A stretch of DNA of 64,000 bases from Dermanyssus gallinae (lineage: Eukaryota > Arthropoda > Arachnida > Mesostigmata > Dermanyssidae): the NCBI GenBank assembly GCA_003439945.1, contig QVRM01004778.1, positions 1-64,000 of the forward strand, read 5' to 3'. Within the stretch, counting starts at the first letter, position 1. Every line of letters begins with the position of its first letter. Shown one piece after another: positions 20,781 to 31,966 of the stretch. The position numbers and the translations under genes were made by a program. Below the pieces are notes generated by a model. It saw only the letters and a list, made by a program, of their open reading frames with translations, was not told the origin of the DNA and did not search any database.

Positions 20781-22270
20781 AGAACACGTCTAGTGCATCG
20801 TTCAATTCCTCCTGTCTGGTCCTATGATGTGCTCTGCGTCCGTTGCTTCGTCTCGTTTCGGTCGTCTCCCTGCCCCTCTCCCACCACCTCCTCCCACGCC
20901 CTTAACTGCGGGGTCTGGCCGGGCAAAGGCCTATGCAGGCGCAGCTTGTTCAAGGCCGAAGTTGTCCTTCGTCGGCAGGCGGACGAAAGACGCCGGCGGA
21001 CGAAAAGCAGGAAGAGACGAGCGCGGGAGCGCAGCGAACGAAACGAAAAAAGGGAACTAGTCCCAGCTAGCTACTACGCGCCGGAGCCTTGACAGTGCCA
21101 GTGCCAGTCTGTCGCAGTCCTGTCGCTGCGGGGACGCCGACGCCGCCGCTACCGCCAAACGGCGGATGATAAATCAGATCCCATTGCCGACTTCTGCTTC
21201 TTCTTCGTCGTCGTCGCCGCCGTCGTCTGTGATAGTTTCAAGGCGATAGGTTTTCTCCGTCTCGAACTGAGCCAGCCAGCGAATCGAATGATGGATGATA
21301 CGAAGGGAGACAGCTCGAGGACGTACATAGCCGCTCGCCCGCCCGCACCCCCCACTTTGTTCCATATATGCCGCCGAGCGGAGAAGTTGGCGGGATGGGT
21401 GTCGCTGTTTATGTGGGCGTTGAGAAGTGTGCGGCGCGTCATCGAGGCATGCCGGGCGGGGGGAAGTGGGGTGCGTCCATTGATCCGCCACGCTATATGC
21501 TGCCGAATGCATGTGCATGCGTATGTCTAGCGGTGTCTTTGCACCGGGGGGGGGGGGGGGGAGACGGCTGCAGCGATGGCGGCAGCAGCGGCGGCGGCAG
21601 GTGCTTCTTATATGTCGCCTCAGTATGCGTGTCTCTATGTATGTGTATGACTATATCTATGTATCCATCTATCTTTCTAGCTGTTTACCTACCTACCTAT
21701 GTGTGCTTCTATAACCGGAGAATAGATGCATGCGGAGAACCTTTTTGCCCCCCCCCTACCCCCGCCCCACACGGATTTGCGTTCGGTTTGTCTCTCGGCG
21801 GCTGCCTCTCTTCTTGCCGGGAATGTAACGGCGGACTATTATCTCTTATGTCTAGGCAGGCAGTCGAGTGTAGTCGCATGTGTACGTGTTTCTCCGTCGG
21901 CACATGACTGGTCTCTGGGTGTAGTGGCAGGTGCAGCATGAGTTCTAGTAGCTGTAGTAGTAGTAGTAGTAGTAGTAGTAGCAGCAGGGAGCAGCCCAAG
22001 TGGTAGAAGTAGAAACCGTACCGAGGACATAGCCAGAGGAGGAGGAGAAGAAGTGGTACGACAACGTTTCCAAAAATACACTTGGTTTACTGCAAATGAA
22101 GGAATACTTTGCGGACCTTTTCTTCCGTCGGCTCGGGCAGGCAGCTTGGAAATCTTGAAATCCGGGAGGGAAGAAGCGTCGGGGAAGAAAAGACAGCGGA
22201 AATAACGGCTACTGAAAGCTAAAGACAGAGCGCGCTTTAATGGCATTGCCTCTCTCCGGTAGCGGCGACG
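20781..22270. other. CpG- and triplet-rich non-repeat block
   Basis: This block is richer in G+C and CpG than the window as a whole and shows no resemblance to any transposon here. It carries GCC/GCG-rich stretches (20880-21060), a G16 run (21546-21561), GGC/AGC triplets (21570-21600), a C-rich run near 21750 and a (GTA)n run (about 21955-21981). Overlapping frames up to 179 codons are low-complexity and give no recognisable domain. It could hold a promoter or 5' exon of an unannotated host gene, but no splice structure can be asserted. Confidence 0.4.
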
Positions 22271-23784
22271 TCGGCAGGGTGAGGATACCTGGGCAGACAG
22301 GCAACAATGAATTCCATGAGGGAAAGGTCAAATTACCGCCGACGTCTGAACAAATAATTCCCTTCCGTTTTGCACTCTAAGCAGAAATTGTGCCCTGTGC
22401 GTGTCGCCGGCAATTTCAGTTCCATAGATAATCGCTTTCATTGCATCCTATTTGCGTCGACTTCCTTTGTTCCTTCTGGCTAAATAAAAGGCAATGCATG
22501 AACGCGTCAAGATCGGCACGTATCACCATTCCGCACATCTGTTCTAGTCTTATTTGTTCGTTTGTGAGTGTATTGATCGGTGACTGTGCTCTGTCAAATT
22601 GGTTCCTCTACAGCGTCTGTTAGAGCCAGAGCCCAGCTCACCGCCGCTCAAACAGATCCATGTTTCGCGGCGGTAAGCTGTTGTGCGTTTGCTAAGAGGT
22701 CTAGACTTTTTTCCAAAACATCGTACTTACGCAATGGAGAAAAAAAACTGACAGCTGAAGTAATGCACTCTACATATAGGCCTGAAATTCACGAAACGTG
22801 TAGTAGACTACGTTTTCGTAAGAATGGTGCAGTAAAAAAAATACGTACTTCACGTAGCCCTTTTTTGAAGACGAAAGCCCTATATTTAGGTAAAGATGGA
22901 TTATTTAGCTCGCGGCTAGATTCTCCTTAGCTAATACTTTGCTTCATGTCTATAGCTTTAAAGCTATTTATGTTGATGGCACTGAATTTTCTCAGGCGAA
23001 GAACTTACCGAAGCCGATTTCACAAAAAAGACAGCTAAAGGGTACACGTTTCATATTACCTCGTAATATTACATTTATGTGTAAATCATTTTCTCTTTCA
23101 TAAAAGTAGATTCCAAGCGTAGGATGTGAAGTGGCGCGGACTGTTGGTGGGGCAGACCCTTACTTACAAAGTAGGATTCTAAAAGAAGAATATAGTCTAA
23201 CATAAAAAACGTTATATAACTAGATCAATCAAATAAATATAGCACATTCAGAATATAGTTTATCGTACTCAGGGTCACATATCGAGTATTAGATGTAAAG
23301 GAGCCCTGTAAAATGCTTTCCCAACTTCCGCACTACCTCGTCGAATTAAATGTATACGCAAATAATTTTTCCTGATATAAAAGGGGAAATTGTTTAAAGC
23401 GTTCGCCGAACGTGGCGCGTCAAGTGACGTGGGCTGTTGGGAAACTTGACAACCCAAACTGACACACCCATGACATTTGACTTTAGACATATTTTGATTT
23501 TACGATTTGATTAGAGTCATAATGAAAATAACTACGCAATTATTGAAGCGTTGTTGAGTGGTTCTCAATCCTATGAAGCAGCGAATTAAAAAAAATAATT
23601 CTAAGATGTTTAGTCATTTATAACTAATTAATACTAGTAGTTATAGTTTTTTTAATAATCAAACGAAAGCCGATTTACTACTTCTGTTTGGTTAATATTT
23701 TGCGCAATGGTCCACATACTTTTGCACAGCTAAGCCAACAACTCCGTAGTGTTTTCCAGTAACGTAGTAGCTAGAAGTAAAAAT
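22271..23784. other. No gene recognised
   Basis: Mixed-composition sequence with frames under 120 codons and no domain match. AT-rich from about 22900 onward. Confidence 0.5.
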
Positions 23785-23905
23785 ATTTTTAAGGAGGTTG
23801 TTTTCAATTCTAGACCATCCTTCGTCCCCTACAGGCTAGGAGTGCACTGAGAGATATGTAGGCTTTCTCCAGCCGTCCTTGTGACAGCATGGCCGCTAAA
23901 TTACA
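23785..23905 (-). mobile_element. SINE family 2, 3'-end fragment
   Basis: The minus strand contains GGCCATGCTGTCACAAGGAC, then TGTAGGGGACGAAGGATGGT and a tail TCCTTAAAAATATTT. The same order and spacing occur in the fuller SINE at 59341-59632 and in the copy at 36812-36998. The tRNA-like head is missing here, so this is a truncated copy. Confidence 0.7.
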
Positions 23906-23934
23906 TAGAAGCTAGTGCGTGTATTGTGAGGCAA

Positions 23935-24580
23935 AGACCACGGACATATAAGGCTCACAGGCCCGCTGAGCGTCTACAACTAACCACAGTCCACCGACAA
24001 GCACGATGGCGAGCTGTACAAGATCACGAAATTTTAGAGCATTGACAAATAGCAGAGTGAGCATGTAACAATGCCGCCATTTCTTCTCTGATCTCGGACG
24101 ATACCAGGATGTCTCTGAACGGCAACCTTGAGAAAGTTGTAGAGCGCCTCAATTATGGCACCGGTTCACTTATGGTTTGGGCAGCAATATCTTAAGCAGG
24201 AGGGTCGAGTCTAGGGGGGCTCCTCAAGTGCACAGTTTTCGTGAAGCAGAAGTTAACTTGCCGTAATTGCCTATGCAAAGGCTGTTGGTAATCGTCATGT
24301 ACGATACGTCAGGCTCTAGACCGTTGAACTTGCCTGGGCGTACCTTGCAGACGTTGTAATTAACCGAATGTAGTGGCCGGCATGATTTACCGCCCTGAAC
24401 CCCATCGAAAATATGTGGAATGAGCTAAAACATCGAATTAGAGCCAGAACTGCCGCTCTGGCCACACTTACGAAGCTCATAAATGCTACGTGCGAGGAGT
24501 GGAATAAAATCTCAGAGCAGTTATTGACAAGTTAATCAATGCCAAACCGGATGGCAGCCGTTGCTTGAGCACGTACATGT
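23935..24580 (+). pseudogene. Tc1-like transposase remnant
   Basis: Broken plus-strand frames give DDTRMSLNGN (first catalytic Asp region), YGTGSLMVWAAIS (about 24150-24195, matching the GGGSVMVWG block of Tc1 transposases) and NPIENMWNELKHRIRART (about 24395-24450, the D-x-NPIEN-W-LK block near the third catalytic residue). The C-terminus has EEWNKIS and a SMPNRMAAV block (about 24535-24560). The second Asp segment is scrambled. Multiple frameshifts and stops mean it is inactive. TIRs were not identified. Confidence 0.8.
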
Positions 24581-24961
24581 AGGTCAAATTTGCAGTTAAA
24601 ATAAACGATTCCACCAGCTATACCACTGTTCTAGACCACTTAAACATGTTTAACAATAAAAATGAACGCTTACTTTAACGAGGTAACCTTCGCTGTTTTA
24701 AAGCTAATTCAATTGATTTTTAAATGGCTCAATCATTTTAATACGTACGACATTACCATTATATGTACGAAATATGCCGTACGCCAAATGTGATGAGTAA
24801 CTCAATTTTTCCCACAGTATATATATATATATAGTTCCCGACATTATCCTAGATTAGTTACACGCATTGTGATGATTATACCAAAATATCCAATGGCATA
24901 TATTATATATACGAAAGACATATCGTACCGTAAAACTAAACACGATAGGCCACTTATAGGC

Positions 24962-25008
24962 CATTATGTACGAGCTGCGACCTTAATGGTCGCAGCTCGT
25001 ACATAATG
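24962..25008. repeat. Perfect 21-bp hairpin with 5-base loop
   Basis: The arm CATTATGTACGAGCTGCGACC (24962-24982) is followed by TTAAT and then by its exact reverse complement (24988-25008). Such a long perfect palindrome would extrude a cruciform or form a stable RNA stem. It is not part of any recognised element and could be the inner end of a lost MITE. Confidence 0.9.
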
Positions 25009-25639
25009 TTGGCGCATCTCGTAGATTCAAAAACCTATTCAGGCAAATTATATTTCACGCCAGTTTGAGTTTTTAATCGAGCGTTAATATAATGTAGTAA
25101 ACGCATGTACCATTTTGAAGAAAGAATAAAGAAGAACCGCAAATCAAAGAAAGCCGTGTCACTTTTAGAAAGTTGTGATATTTGTTGTGTTGAGACTCGC
25201 GTAATGTTACTAAGCAAAGTAGTTTAATTTATTTACAAACAAAGGGAGACGTTGCAGAATGCAAATAAATTGGCATTGAAGCTTTGGCGTCCCGCACTGG
25301 GCATGAGAAGTGCCCCCAGAAGTCTCCAAAAAAAAAGAACAGAAGTATAGTAGATTGTACCGAATAATACAGCACCAAGTGCATTCGGGTTTACGTTATT
25401 TTTCTGTTCAGTATCAGGAATACAACATACTTGGGAAATCGTACAAAAAAGCCCTTTTACAGCCACGAAGGCTGATGAGGCCAGAGATGATTGAAAATCT
25501 GTAAACAGATTAATACAAATTGAACAGCAACCGTCAAGGTCTTCCTGTTTGTTTCGGTTAAAAACGCAATTCTTAACTTACACACAGACCGAATTGCACT
25601 CCAATACGTGGCGGTATTAGTTGTTTGAGTTTGATTCAA

Positions 25640-26105
25640 AGAAAGACAGAAAACGAGGTTTGGCCATTTTTAAGAAGCCGAAAATGTAAGAACAATGCAT
25701 CTGCATTAAGGATATGCGGTCAAAGTCAACGCATATGTTCTAAAGTGTTGAAAGTGTTACGAACCACGTATGGTGATTAAACAGTGTCCCAAAACGCCGT
25801 GTATACATAGTACCGCCGATCCCGCGACGAACGTAAAGAGAACAAAGTTGATCTCCGTTCAGGAAGGCCTGCGGCGTCAAACACATGAAAAAACGTTGAA
25901 CATTTTATAATATCGTGCAATTGCCAAACTACTATTAGGAAGATAGCTGAAGGTATCTTATAAATCAGTTTTAACAGTCTTGACCGATACTTTATACGTC
26001 AGGAGAGTAGCAGCGAAGCTCGTTCCAAAAATGTGGAATTTCCAGTAAACGAACGCCCGTCGGGAACTCTTCAAATTGAACCTTCAGGCGGCAGACCAAG
26101 CAGAC
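25640..26105 (+). pseudogene. mariner-like transposase N-terminal remnant
   Basis: Shifting frames give KVLKVLRTTYGD, SQNAVYT then YRRSRDER, VDLRSGRPAAS, a TTIRKIAEG helix-turn-helix block and VRRVAAKLVPKMWNFQ (about 25995-26045), where mariners carry the RxxAKWVP/LVPKLL linker. This is the DNA-binding half of a mariner transposase of a different subfamily from the intact copy at 16.0 kb. The catalytic DDD half is absent, and AT-rich DNA follows before the DDE transposon at 26189. Confidence 0.75.
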
Positions 26106-26186
26106 CTAACGACAGATTTTTTTTTAAAATAAACATATTATATTATGTTTTTATGAAAACAGACGTTTTCGATCTGCCCTCGTATA

Positions 26187-27495
26187 TACAGGGCTAATTA
26201 TAAAGAGCCTTCCAAAAATAATGCTAACACAAATAGGGAATTGTAGATATATTTCTTATAATGAATCGCATGACCTCGAGGAAGTCTTGTTTCGGAGTGA
26301 GAGTAAAATTACTTAAATGTGTGAAACTGATGTTGTTGCCCCACATAGGAGCACAAAACGTGCGATTGCCAGACAACCAGTCCTCCTATAGAGATATCCC
26401 CGTATATGATTCACCAACGTGGACGCCAGATGCGTTTCTCCGTAAACGTGTGGGCCGGCATGGTAAAAAACTACCTTATAGGCCCACACATACTGCCTGA
26501 GTGGTTAGACGGAGAAATATACATTTATTCCTGAGTAAAACGTTTCCAGGATGTTGGAAGACGTCCCAGAAGATGCTCGTGAGAGCATGTGGTTTCAGAA
26601 TGACGAAGCGCTACCGCATGTCACTCATGCTGTACGCGATTACCTCAACGTGACCTTTGAGAATCGGTGGTTTGACCGAGGCGGGTCGATTGCTTGACCA
26701 CCGCGATCGCTTGATTTAGCAAGTCTCGGTTTTTTCTATGAGGTTACTTTAGGGTTCTCCTCTACGAGACTCCGACCGAGGCCCATGAAAAGCTGGTCGC
26801 CAGTATAACTTCCGCCGCTGAGGCCGTTCAAACAATGCCTGGCATATTTCAAGACGTCTACCAAAGTCTCTGAGGGCGCTACTGATTCTGCCGATTTCTG
26901 CACCTGTTTGCGGAGGAAGCTTCGATCAGTTACTGTAAGATACAAAATGGTTGTGTGTGCCTCTAGAGCTATGACGTGTGGTTTTTCTGATGGATTAGGT
27001 CATTAATGCATGCACTCAATCTCGATACGCCTTCCGGTAAACCTTAGTTACTGTGCAACCACGGATTAAATGGACACACGAAAATGATTGTCACGAAATG
27101 AGCATTTGCGTGTTAGTTGCTTTGGGCGCTATGACCAAAGGGTAATGATTTTATGGTAATAAACGTGAAAGCTAATAATGAAATTTCAAATTTTGCGAAT
27201 ACTCTTCTAAACGGCTATGTCGTATTATCTTACGGGCGGCGTCGTGTGTCATCCCAGATAAAGCAAAACGAATGCGACGGTGTACTTGAGTTCTCTATAG
27301 GGGCACTGATTGCCTTGCAATCTGACATGTTGTACTCCTATGTCGGGCAACATTAGCAGCACCACAAAATAAAAAAAAAACGCACTTTCATTCCGGTACA
27401 AGACTTCTCCCAGACCATGTTCTTTCAAAAACAGTATTCGCTTTAACAAGCTCTGAAATCATTTGGAGGGTCTTAGAAATTTTTGAAAGACCCTC
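26187..27495 (+). mobile_element. DDE DNA transposon with ~215-bp inverted repeats
   Basis: The left end CAGGGCTAATTATAAAGAGC begins at 26189 after a TA. The left arm (26189 to about 26405) is matched in reverse complement by about 27275-27495. Shared blocks are AGAAGTCTTGT-CCGGA and TGTTGCCC-ACATAGGAG, followed by a GATTGC-AG-CAA-CAGT stretch. The right end seems to have lost its outermost ~14 bases and finishes in a small hairpin (GAGGGTCTT at 27466-27474 with its complement at 27487-27495). A damaged transposase lies between the arms. The element is about 1.3 kb and internally deleted at the transposase N-terminus. Confidence 0.8.
26410..26960 (+). pseudogene. DDE transposase C-terminal half, inactivated
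   Basis: The frame reads RFSVNVWAGMVKNYLIGPHI and LPEWLDGEIYI (26430-26510). A shift follows, then LEDVPEDARESMWFQNDEAL (from about 26550), VRDYLNVTFENRW, PPRSLDLASLGFF and VLLYETPTEAHEKLVASI. These match a transposase widely seen in arthropod genomes with the blocks NVWAGI, MWFQHDGAPPHF, NRWIGRGGP and WPPRSPDLTPLDFFLWG. The second catalytic Asp survives (QND), but the third lies in LGFF, where the family has LDFF, so it is Gly here. In-frame stops occur in the S-I-A-stop-PPRS region (about 26695) and after VYQSL (about 26870). The first catalytic Asp lies upstream and is missing. The enzyme is dead. Confidence 0.8.
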
Positions 27496-28270
27496 TATAT
27501 ATTGTATATGATGTTGCAGTACGCAGGAGCGCTGCCGCCTGGCCCTGACCTAGTAGTTCGGTAAGCGCGTGACCACGTCGAACATACCCAGCCTCCCCAA
27601 TCGCGCGCCGGAACGAGAGAAAATGTATTTGGTGACGGTTTCGGCGCCCGAGATAGTAGCAGCAGCTGGTGGTTGGCGCACGGCGCAGGAAAGCCGGTAT
27701 GGGCCGCCCAAGGGGCAAAGGCGTAGTCGTCATAATCACCACCAGCATCATCATCATTATGATAATCATTGGCGTTCTCACTTTTGTGTTGTCCACCTCT
27801 AGCCGACGTTTGCCTTTTGAACTGCTAATGGTCAACGGCCGAATGAGTCCGGTCACGTCGATCAACCAAGCGAGCTGGCGGCCGTTTGTCTCTATTGCAA
27901 AGCCCCGAGCCGCCCCCCCCCCCCCCCCCCCCCCCGCCACCGCTTCCGCCGCCACTGGCCCGTCGTCTTCATCGCCATCGGTGGCCTCAGCGATCGCATC
28001 GGTGACTTCAGCGATCGCATCGGGGACTTGAGCAGCAGCAACAACAACAGCAGCAGCAGCCGCCGCCGCCTCAGCAAACCAAACGCTCTATCATTTCGCC
28101 GTTCTCTCGGCCTGCATCAAAGAAGGCCTGCATCATCAGTCATGATCTGGGGGACTGACCTACCAACGAGGTGAGATCTATGCCAACACGCCTCCGCCGC
28201 CCCCGTCGCCACCCCCCACCGGAAATTGGATCTTCCCATGTCACATAGAACCGTATGCTGGAGACAACTC
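27496..28270. other. CpG/triplet-rich block with C23 run
   Basis: This holds ATC/CAT-rich triplets (27740-27770), a C23 homopolymer (27913-27935), GCC-rich and CAG/CAA-rich stretches (27935-28080) and CpG-dense DNA. Frames of 120 (plus) and 160 (minus) codons overlap it, but both are low-complexity and neither shows a domain. As with 20.8-22.3 kb, a host 5' exon or promoter is possible but unproven. Confidence 0.4.
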
Positions 28271-28271
28271 C

Positions 28272-28313
<42 letters not shown>

Positions 28314-30309
28314 GTAAACTTAGAATCTACTTCACTCAGATTGATTGGCAGCTGCTGCTGCTGCTTTTGGTTAATAGCAGTAGCTAGTGTAGGAGTCGCT
28401 ACTAAACTCTAGCCTGTGCCTGATCTACGGTGTAAACAATTGTCATTGTGGGCCACTTGGACAACATGTCGAGCACCGCCGAAGCATTATCCCGCCGTAT
28501 ATCTAATTACAGCGTTTACCGGGAAAATTCACCAGTGCATGGTTCCCCCGTGGCCAGTCAGAGAAATCTACATATCTCCCTAAGTTACTTTACCCCCCCC
28601 CCCCCCTGAGGTCTCGAGTGCTTAAGGACGAAATTCCAGGGAGTCCTTGATAGATGCGTACTTCCGACGCTTATTTGTTCCTGCTTTAAAACACCGTTGC
28701 CGGCTTAAGCCGCGCCGTGAGTGCTCAATAAAGATGTTTAAGCCGTATATATATATATATATATAGTGATGACGTGTAGTGCTTTACTGTATGTTAAAAT
28801 TTAATGCACGGAAGCAGCGTAAATCAGGCTGAGGCTAGGATAGTTGCAATTTTTTATTTATGGGGGTCCGTCTATGAAGCAATGTGAAAAGCAGCCTCGT
28901 GGAAGTTAAATCTTGGCTGAGGGTCAGCCCGAAACATTTCGATAGAAACACTATTTCTAATTATCAGCATTTTTTGTTGGTCATGAGGAATGTCAGAAGA
29001 AGTTGTTCTGTTTGTAGACATCTTTTGTTTGTGCCGCTTTCAGTTATTTTGTGCCATTCTTCCACCCAGAATCGTACTATTCGTGTTTGTTGTTTCTAGC
29101 AGTTCTCTCGGATGTCTTTTTTAATTTCTCTTTTCCTTTTGTCTTTCCTCTTTAGTTATTTTTTTCTTCCTGTCTTGCCTTCGTCGTCTTCTTTTGCCCT
29201 ATAGACGGAGCACCGACTCTTAGAGAGTATGGTTTCAACGCAGATGTATGCTAGGTTCGCTCGTTACAACTTCAGTTACAACCACACGTTCTGGCTTAAT
29301 AATAGCAGACCCTTAAAAACTAAAAGTCGCAAGTTATTGATGTAGGTAGTATGACGCAATCAGTTATATATGGTTATAATCTAGATGACAACATATATTT
29401 CATAGTTGAATGCTTATGACTGGTTCTGCTTGTTATACAGCTGACGTTAAATACGTATAAGCACACGAGCTCCAAACAAAACAAAACCAAAATATTTTAT
29501 AGGCACGTCTTCTACCGGTTAAGCGTTTGCAAATATTTAATAGTAGAATTTAGCTGTTCAAACGATCCAGCTTTCTAGAGTACGTCAACGGTTCTAAACC
29601 GAATGACTCGAAATCTTAAGATTCCATCTATCGTTCTGTTGTAGTTCATTAGTGGTGTGCTTGCATGGCGAGTTGCCAGATGACAGTTATCAGGTGCGAT
29701 TGAGTCTTCCTTTGCTCCGAGAAAGTTAACTAAAAAGTGCGGAAACTTAGGAGCACGACGCGCGCGACAAAAACACACCAAAAAATTGTGTACTTACGAA
29801 AAAACAATACAACGTCTTTAACAGTGACTCTTGAACGTTCGAAAAACGTCGCCAGCACCGCAGCTTGGTTGTTTACAGATTGAATTGTTTACAAGGTGCC
29901 CTGTGACACCAGCTGCTCGATGGGGCCGCTGTGTATATATGTTTAGTGATCGCTGTTTGTGCACAGTTTCGTGTATTTAGTGGCGCATATGGGTGTGCGC
30001 ACGTATACACACGCTGTATATTAACGTTCCTATGTGTGTAGACCACCGCCACTCGTCAGGTGCGCACCAGGCTAACCCTACGGAGAAGTAGCGGGGTGCA
30101 GAGTGGACCGCACCGGTGGCTATAGAACCCGAGGAGGCAGGACTGGTTGTGCTTCAAATGTCAGTTTTTTTATTATTTTGTTTTTAATTTTAATTTTATA
30201 ATTACTAACTTTTAAACAAGCCCGAACTACAAAACGTGTTCCGTTCACCGCCGCCCATGGAGCGCGGCAAAAGCGCCGGCGCGATGCATCGCAATTCTCG
30301 ACGGGCTCT
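28271..30309. other. No gene; simple repeats
   Basis: (TA)n at 28275-28312 and about 28747-28765, a C-run near 28592-28606, and otherwise AT-rich DNA with no recognisable coding content. The last 300 bases may be the 5' UTR of R1 copy D. Confidence 0.55.
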
Positions 30310-31384
30310 ATGACTACTCCTGGCGGGGAAAAGCCTAACCCCGGAAATGCGGCACCCAGGAATCACCTAGACAAGATCAAGAAGCTGGTGGACAGACTGC
30401 TTAACCACACGGCAAACAAGACACAAAAGAAAGATGTCGGCAGCTGGATCGCTTCTGAGACCACTGCCTTCGGGTGCCAGTGCACACCCGGGAAGCGTGC
30501 AATGAATCGGCAGGCCACGCAAATAACTGCTCTGCAGCACGGAGGAGGACCTCAGCCATTAACTTCAAGAACCTCCTATTCCAAATGTTAACAAAAGCCA
30601 AGGTACTCGCAGGTAACATAGAATCTTGAACGCGAACATGATCCAGGAGCTGGGCACCAAAGTAGACTTCAACACACACAACGTCAATGTCAACCGCGTC
30701 CAGCAATTGTTTAGCGGAGACCTGAGACCTGTAGACGCGGCAGGCGGAAGGGCCTGCACATTTCTCGAGGCCTTGAAGCCATCCGGGGAAGCGGATTTGA
30801 ATCTGGACCGTTGCTATCTGTGAAGCCTACTCACAAAGAACATCATCGAGGGCACCTTCGCCGAGAACATCGACACCTCCGCCGAGAACAAAGGTTCCTC
30901 CGTGAGGCGGTGCATTGCGAGGGACTACTTAAGGTCGACTTCGCCAGAAAGGGGTTACCGTTCGGCTTAAAACGAATTCTAATCGGGTGGTATTTGCGCC
31001 CCATCTTGGAGTGGATCAATGTCTTGATATATCAATGGTGTTAACGAGAGGGCACTCCGCCCTTTGGAGCACCTATGAGACAGTCAAAAACAAGCGCTTG
31101 CATAAATGCGGGGCGCTGGGGCACCTCTCTAGAGAGTGCGCGGCAAAGACCATCTGCTCACAACTGCGGCAAAGAGGGGCAAAAAGTTTCCAAAGTTCAG
31201 AAAACAACTAAAGGAACTTCGTCGCCGCGGCAACCAAACCAATACCAGACAAGCACCCGCGCGTTGCGTCCCGGGCCCTGCCCAGCAGTAGCCCGATCCA
31301 CTGCCGGGGACCACCCCAGTGCCACAGTGGGTGCCGAAGGATTCACCCTGGTAACCCAGAGGGGCCGTCGGAGGACACAGGATT
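30310..31384 (+). pseudogene. R1-clade LINE copy D, ORF1 (gag-like)
   Basis: The frame opens with MTTPGGEKPNPG and continues HLDKIKKLVDRLLNHTANKT before breaking. Later frames carry a CCHC zinc-knuckle remnant (HKCGALGHLSREC at 31095-31140, then a second degraded knuckle) and a basic C-terminus GFTLVTQRGRRRTQD. ORF1 proteins of this kind coat element RNA. The last codons are separated from the stop by the inserted tail at 31385-31956; beyond it the frame continues TQDYLPL-stop (31957-31980). Many frameshifts disable it. Confidence 0.7.
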
Positions 31385-31966
31385 TAGGAAACACATACAT
31401 TTATTTAGGTCTTTTGGCTGTACATATAAATTTTGACGCCGACTTGAGTCGGCTACGGCAGAAAGAGGAGTTCCTTGCCCGTAGGCATTGAACCAATTAT
31501 CGACGCGGCGTTTCCGCGTTGAATTTCAACTGATATTCCTTGTAGCAAAAACTGCCATGCTCTTCTATCGCCGGTCGACGCAGCAACTCTGGATACCAGG
31601 TGCGCCAGAAAGTTCCTTGTGATTTTTCCCACTGGGCCTAATGTCTCGAAGGCAATTGGTTGGACGATAAAGTTTTGTTCCAGTTCACGGTATTTTGCCA
31701 ACTTGCGATCTATAGCAAGGCGAGCGGCTGCTCCGACCTTTCGGCTGGTATGACGGGCATAAGAATCGGCCAACGTGCAAGACACGGTGACGTCGTACAC
31801 AAGGCAGCGACTTCACTCCATGGAACTAGAGTCAGACCGTCCGGACGCAGTTGGCTGTTGGCTGACAGACCGGCCGGCTCTTTGACTGCCGGTATGTGGG
31901 CTGACTGTATTGCTCGGTGTATTACGTCACTCAAAGCTGGATTGGATGTGGAAGAAACACAGGATT
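31375..31966 (-). mobile_element. Nested RLE-retrotransposon tail with 10-bp TSD
   Basis: The direct repeat ACACAGGATT at 31375-31384 and 31957-31966 flanks a minus-strand insert (31385-31956) in R1 copy D. The insert reads LSDVIHRAIQSAHIPAVKEP, LRPDGLTLVPWS (nuclease RPDG), YDVTVSCTLADSYARHT, YRELEQNFIVQPIAFETLG and ISVEIQRGNAASIIGSM. This is the complete C-terminal restriction-like endonuclease of an element-M relative, with one frameshift near 31790 between the RPDG and YDV parts. Its 3' end contains CCTAAATAAAT, also found at the end of element M (about 45089-45099). Removing it restores the ORF1 end of R1 copy D (RRTQDYLPL-stop). Confidence 0.88.

Noticed and set aside
21368..21907. 179-codon plus-strand frame rich in Cys, Gly and Ser
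   Set aside because: Runs through a G16 homopolymer and GGC repeats; start and end are arbitrary and no family is recognisable.
27473..28077. 160-codon minus-strand and 120-codon plus-strand frames
   Set aside because: Poly-G/poly-P, poly-I and poly-L content comes from homopolymer and triplet runs; no domain and no conservation evidence.
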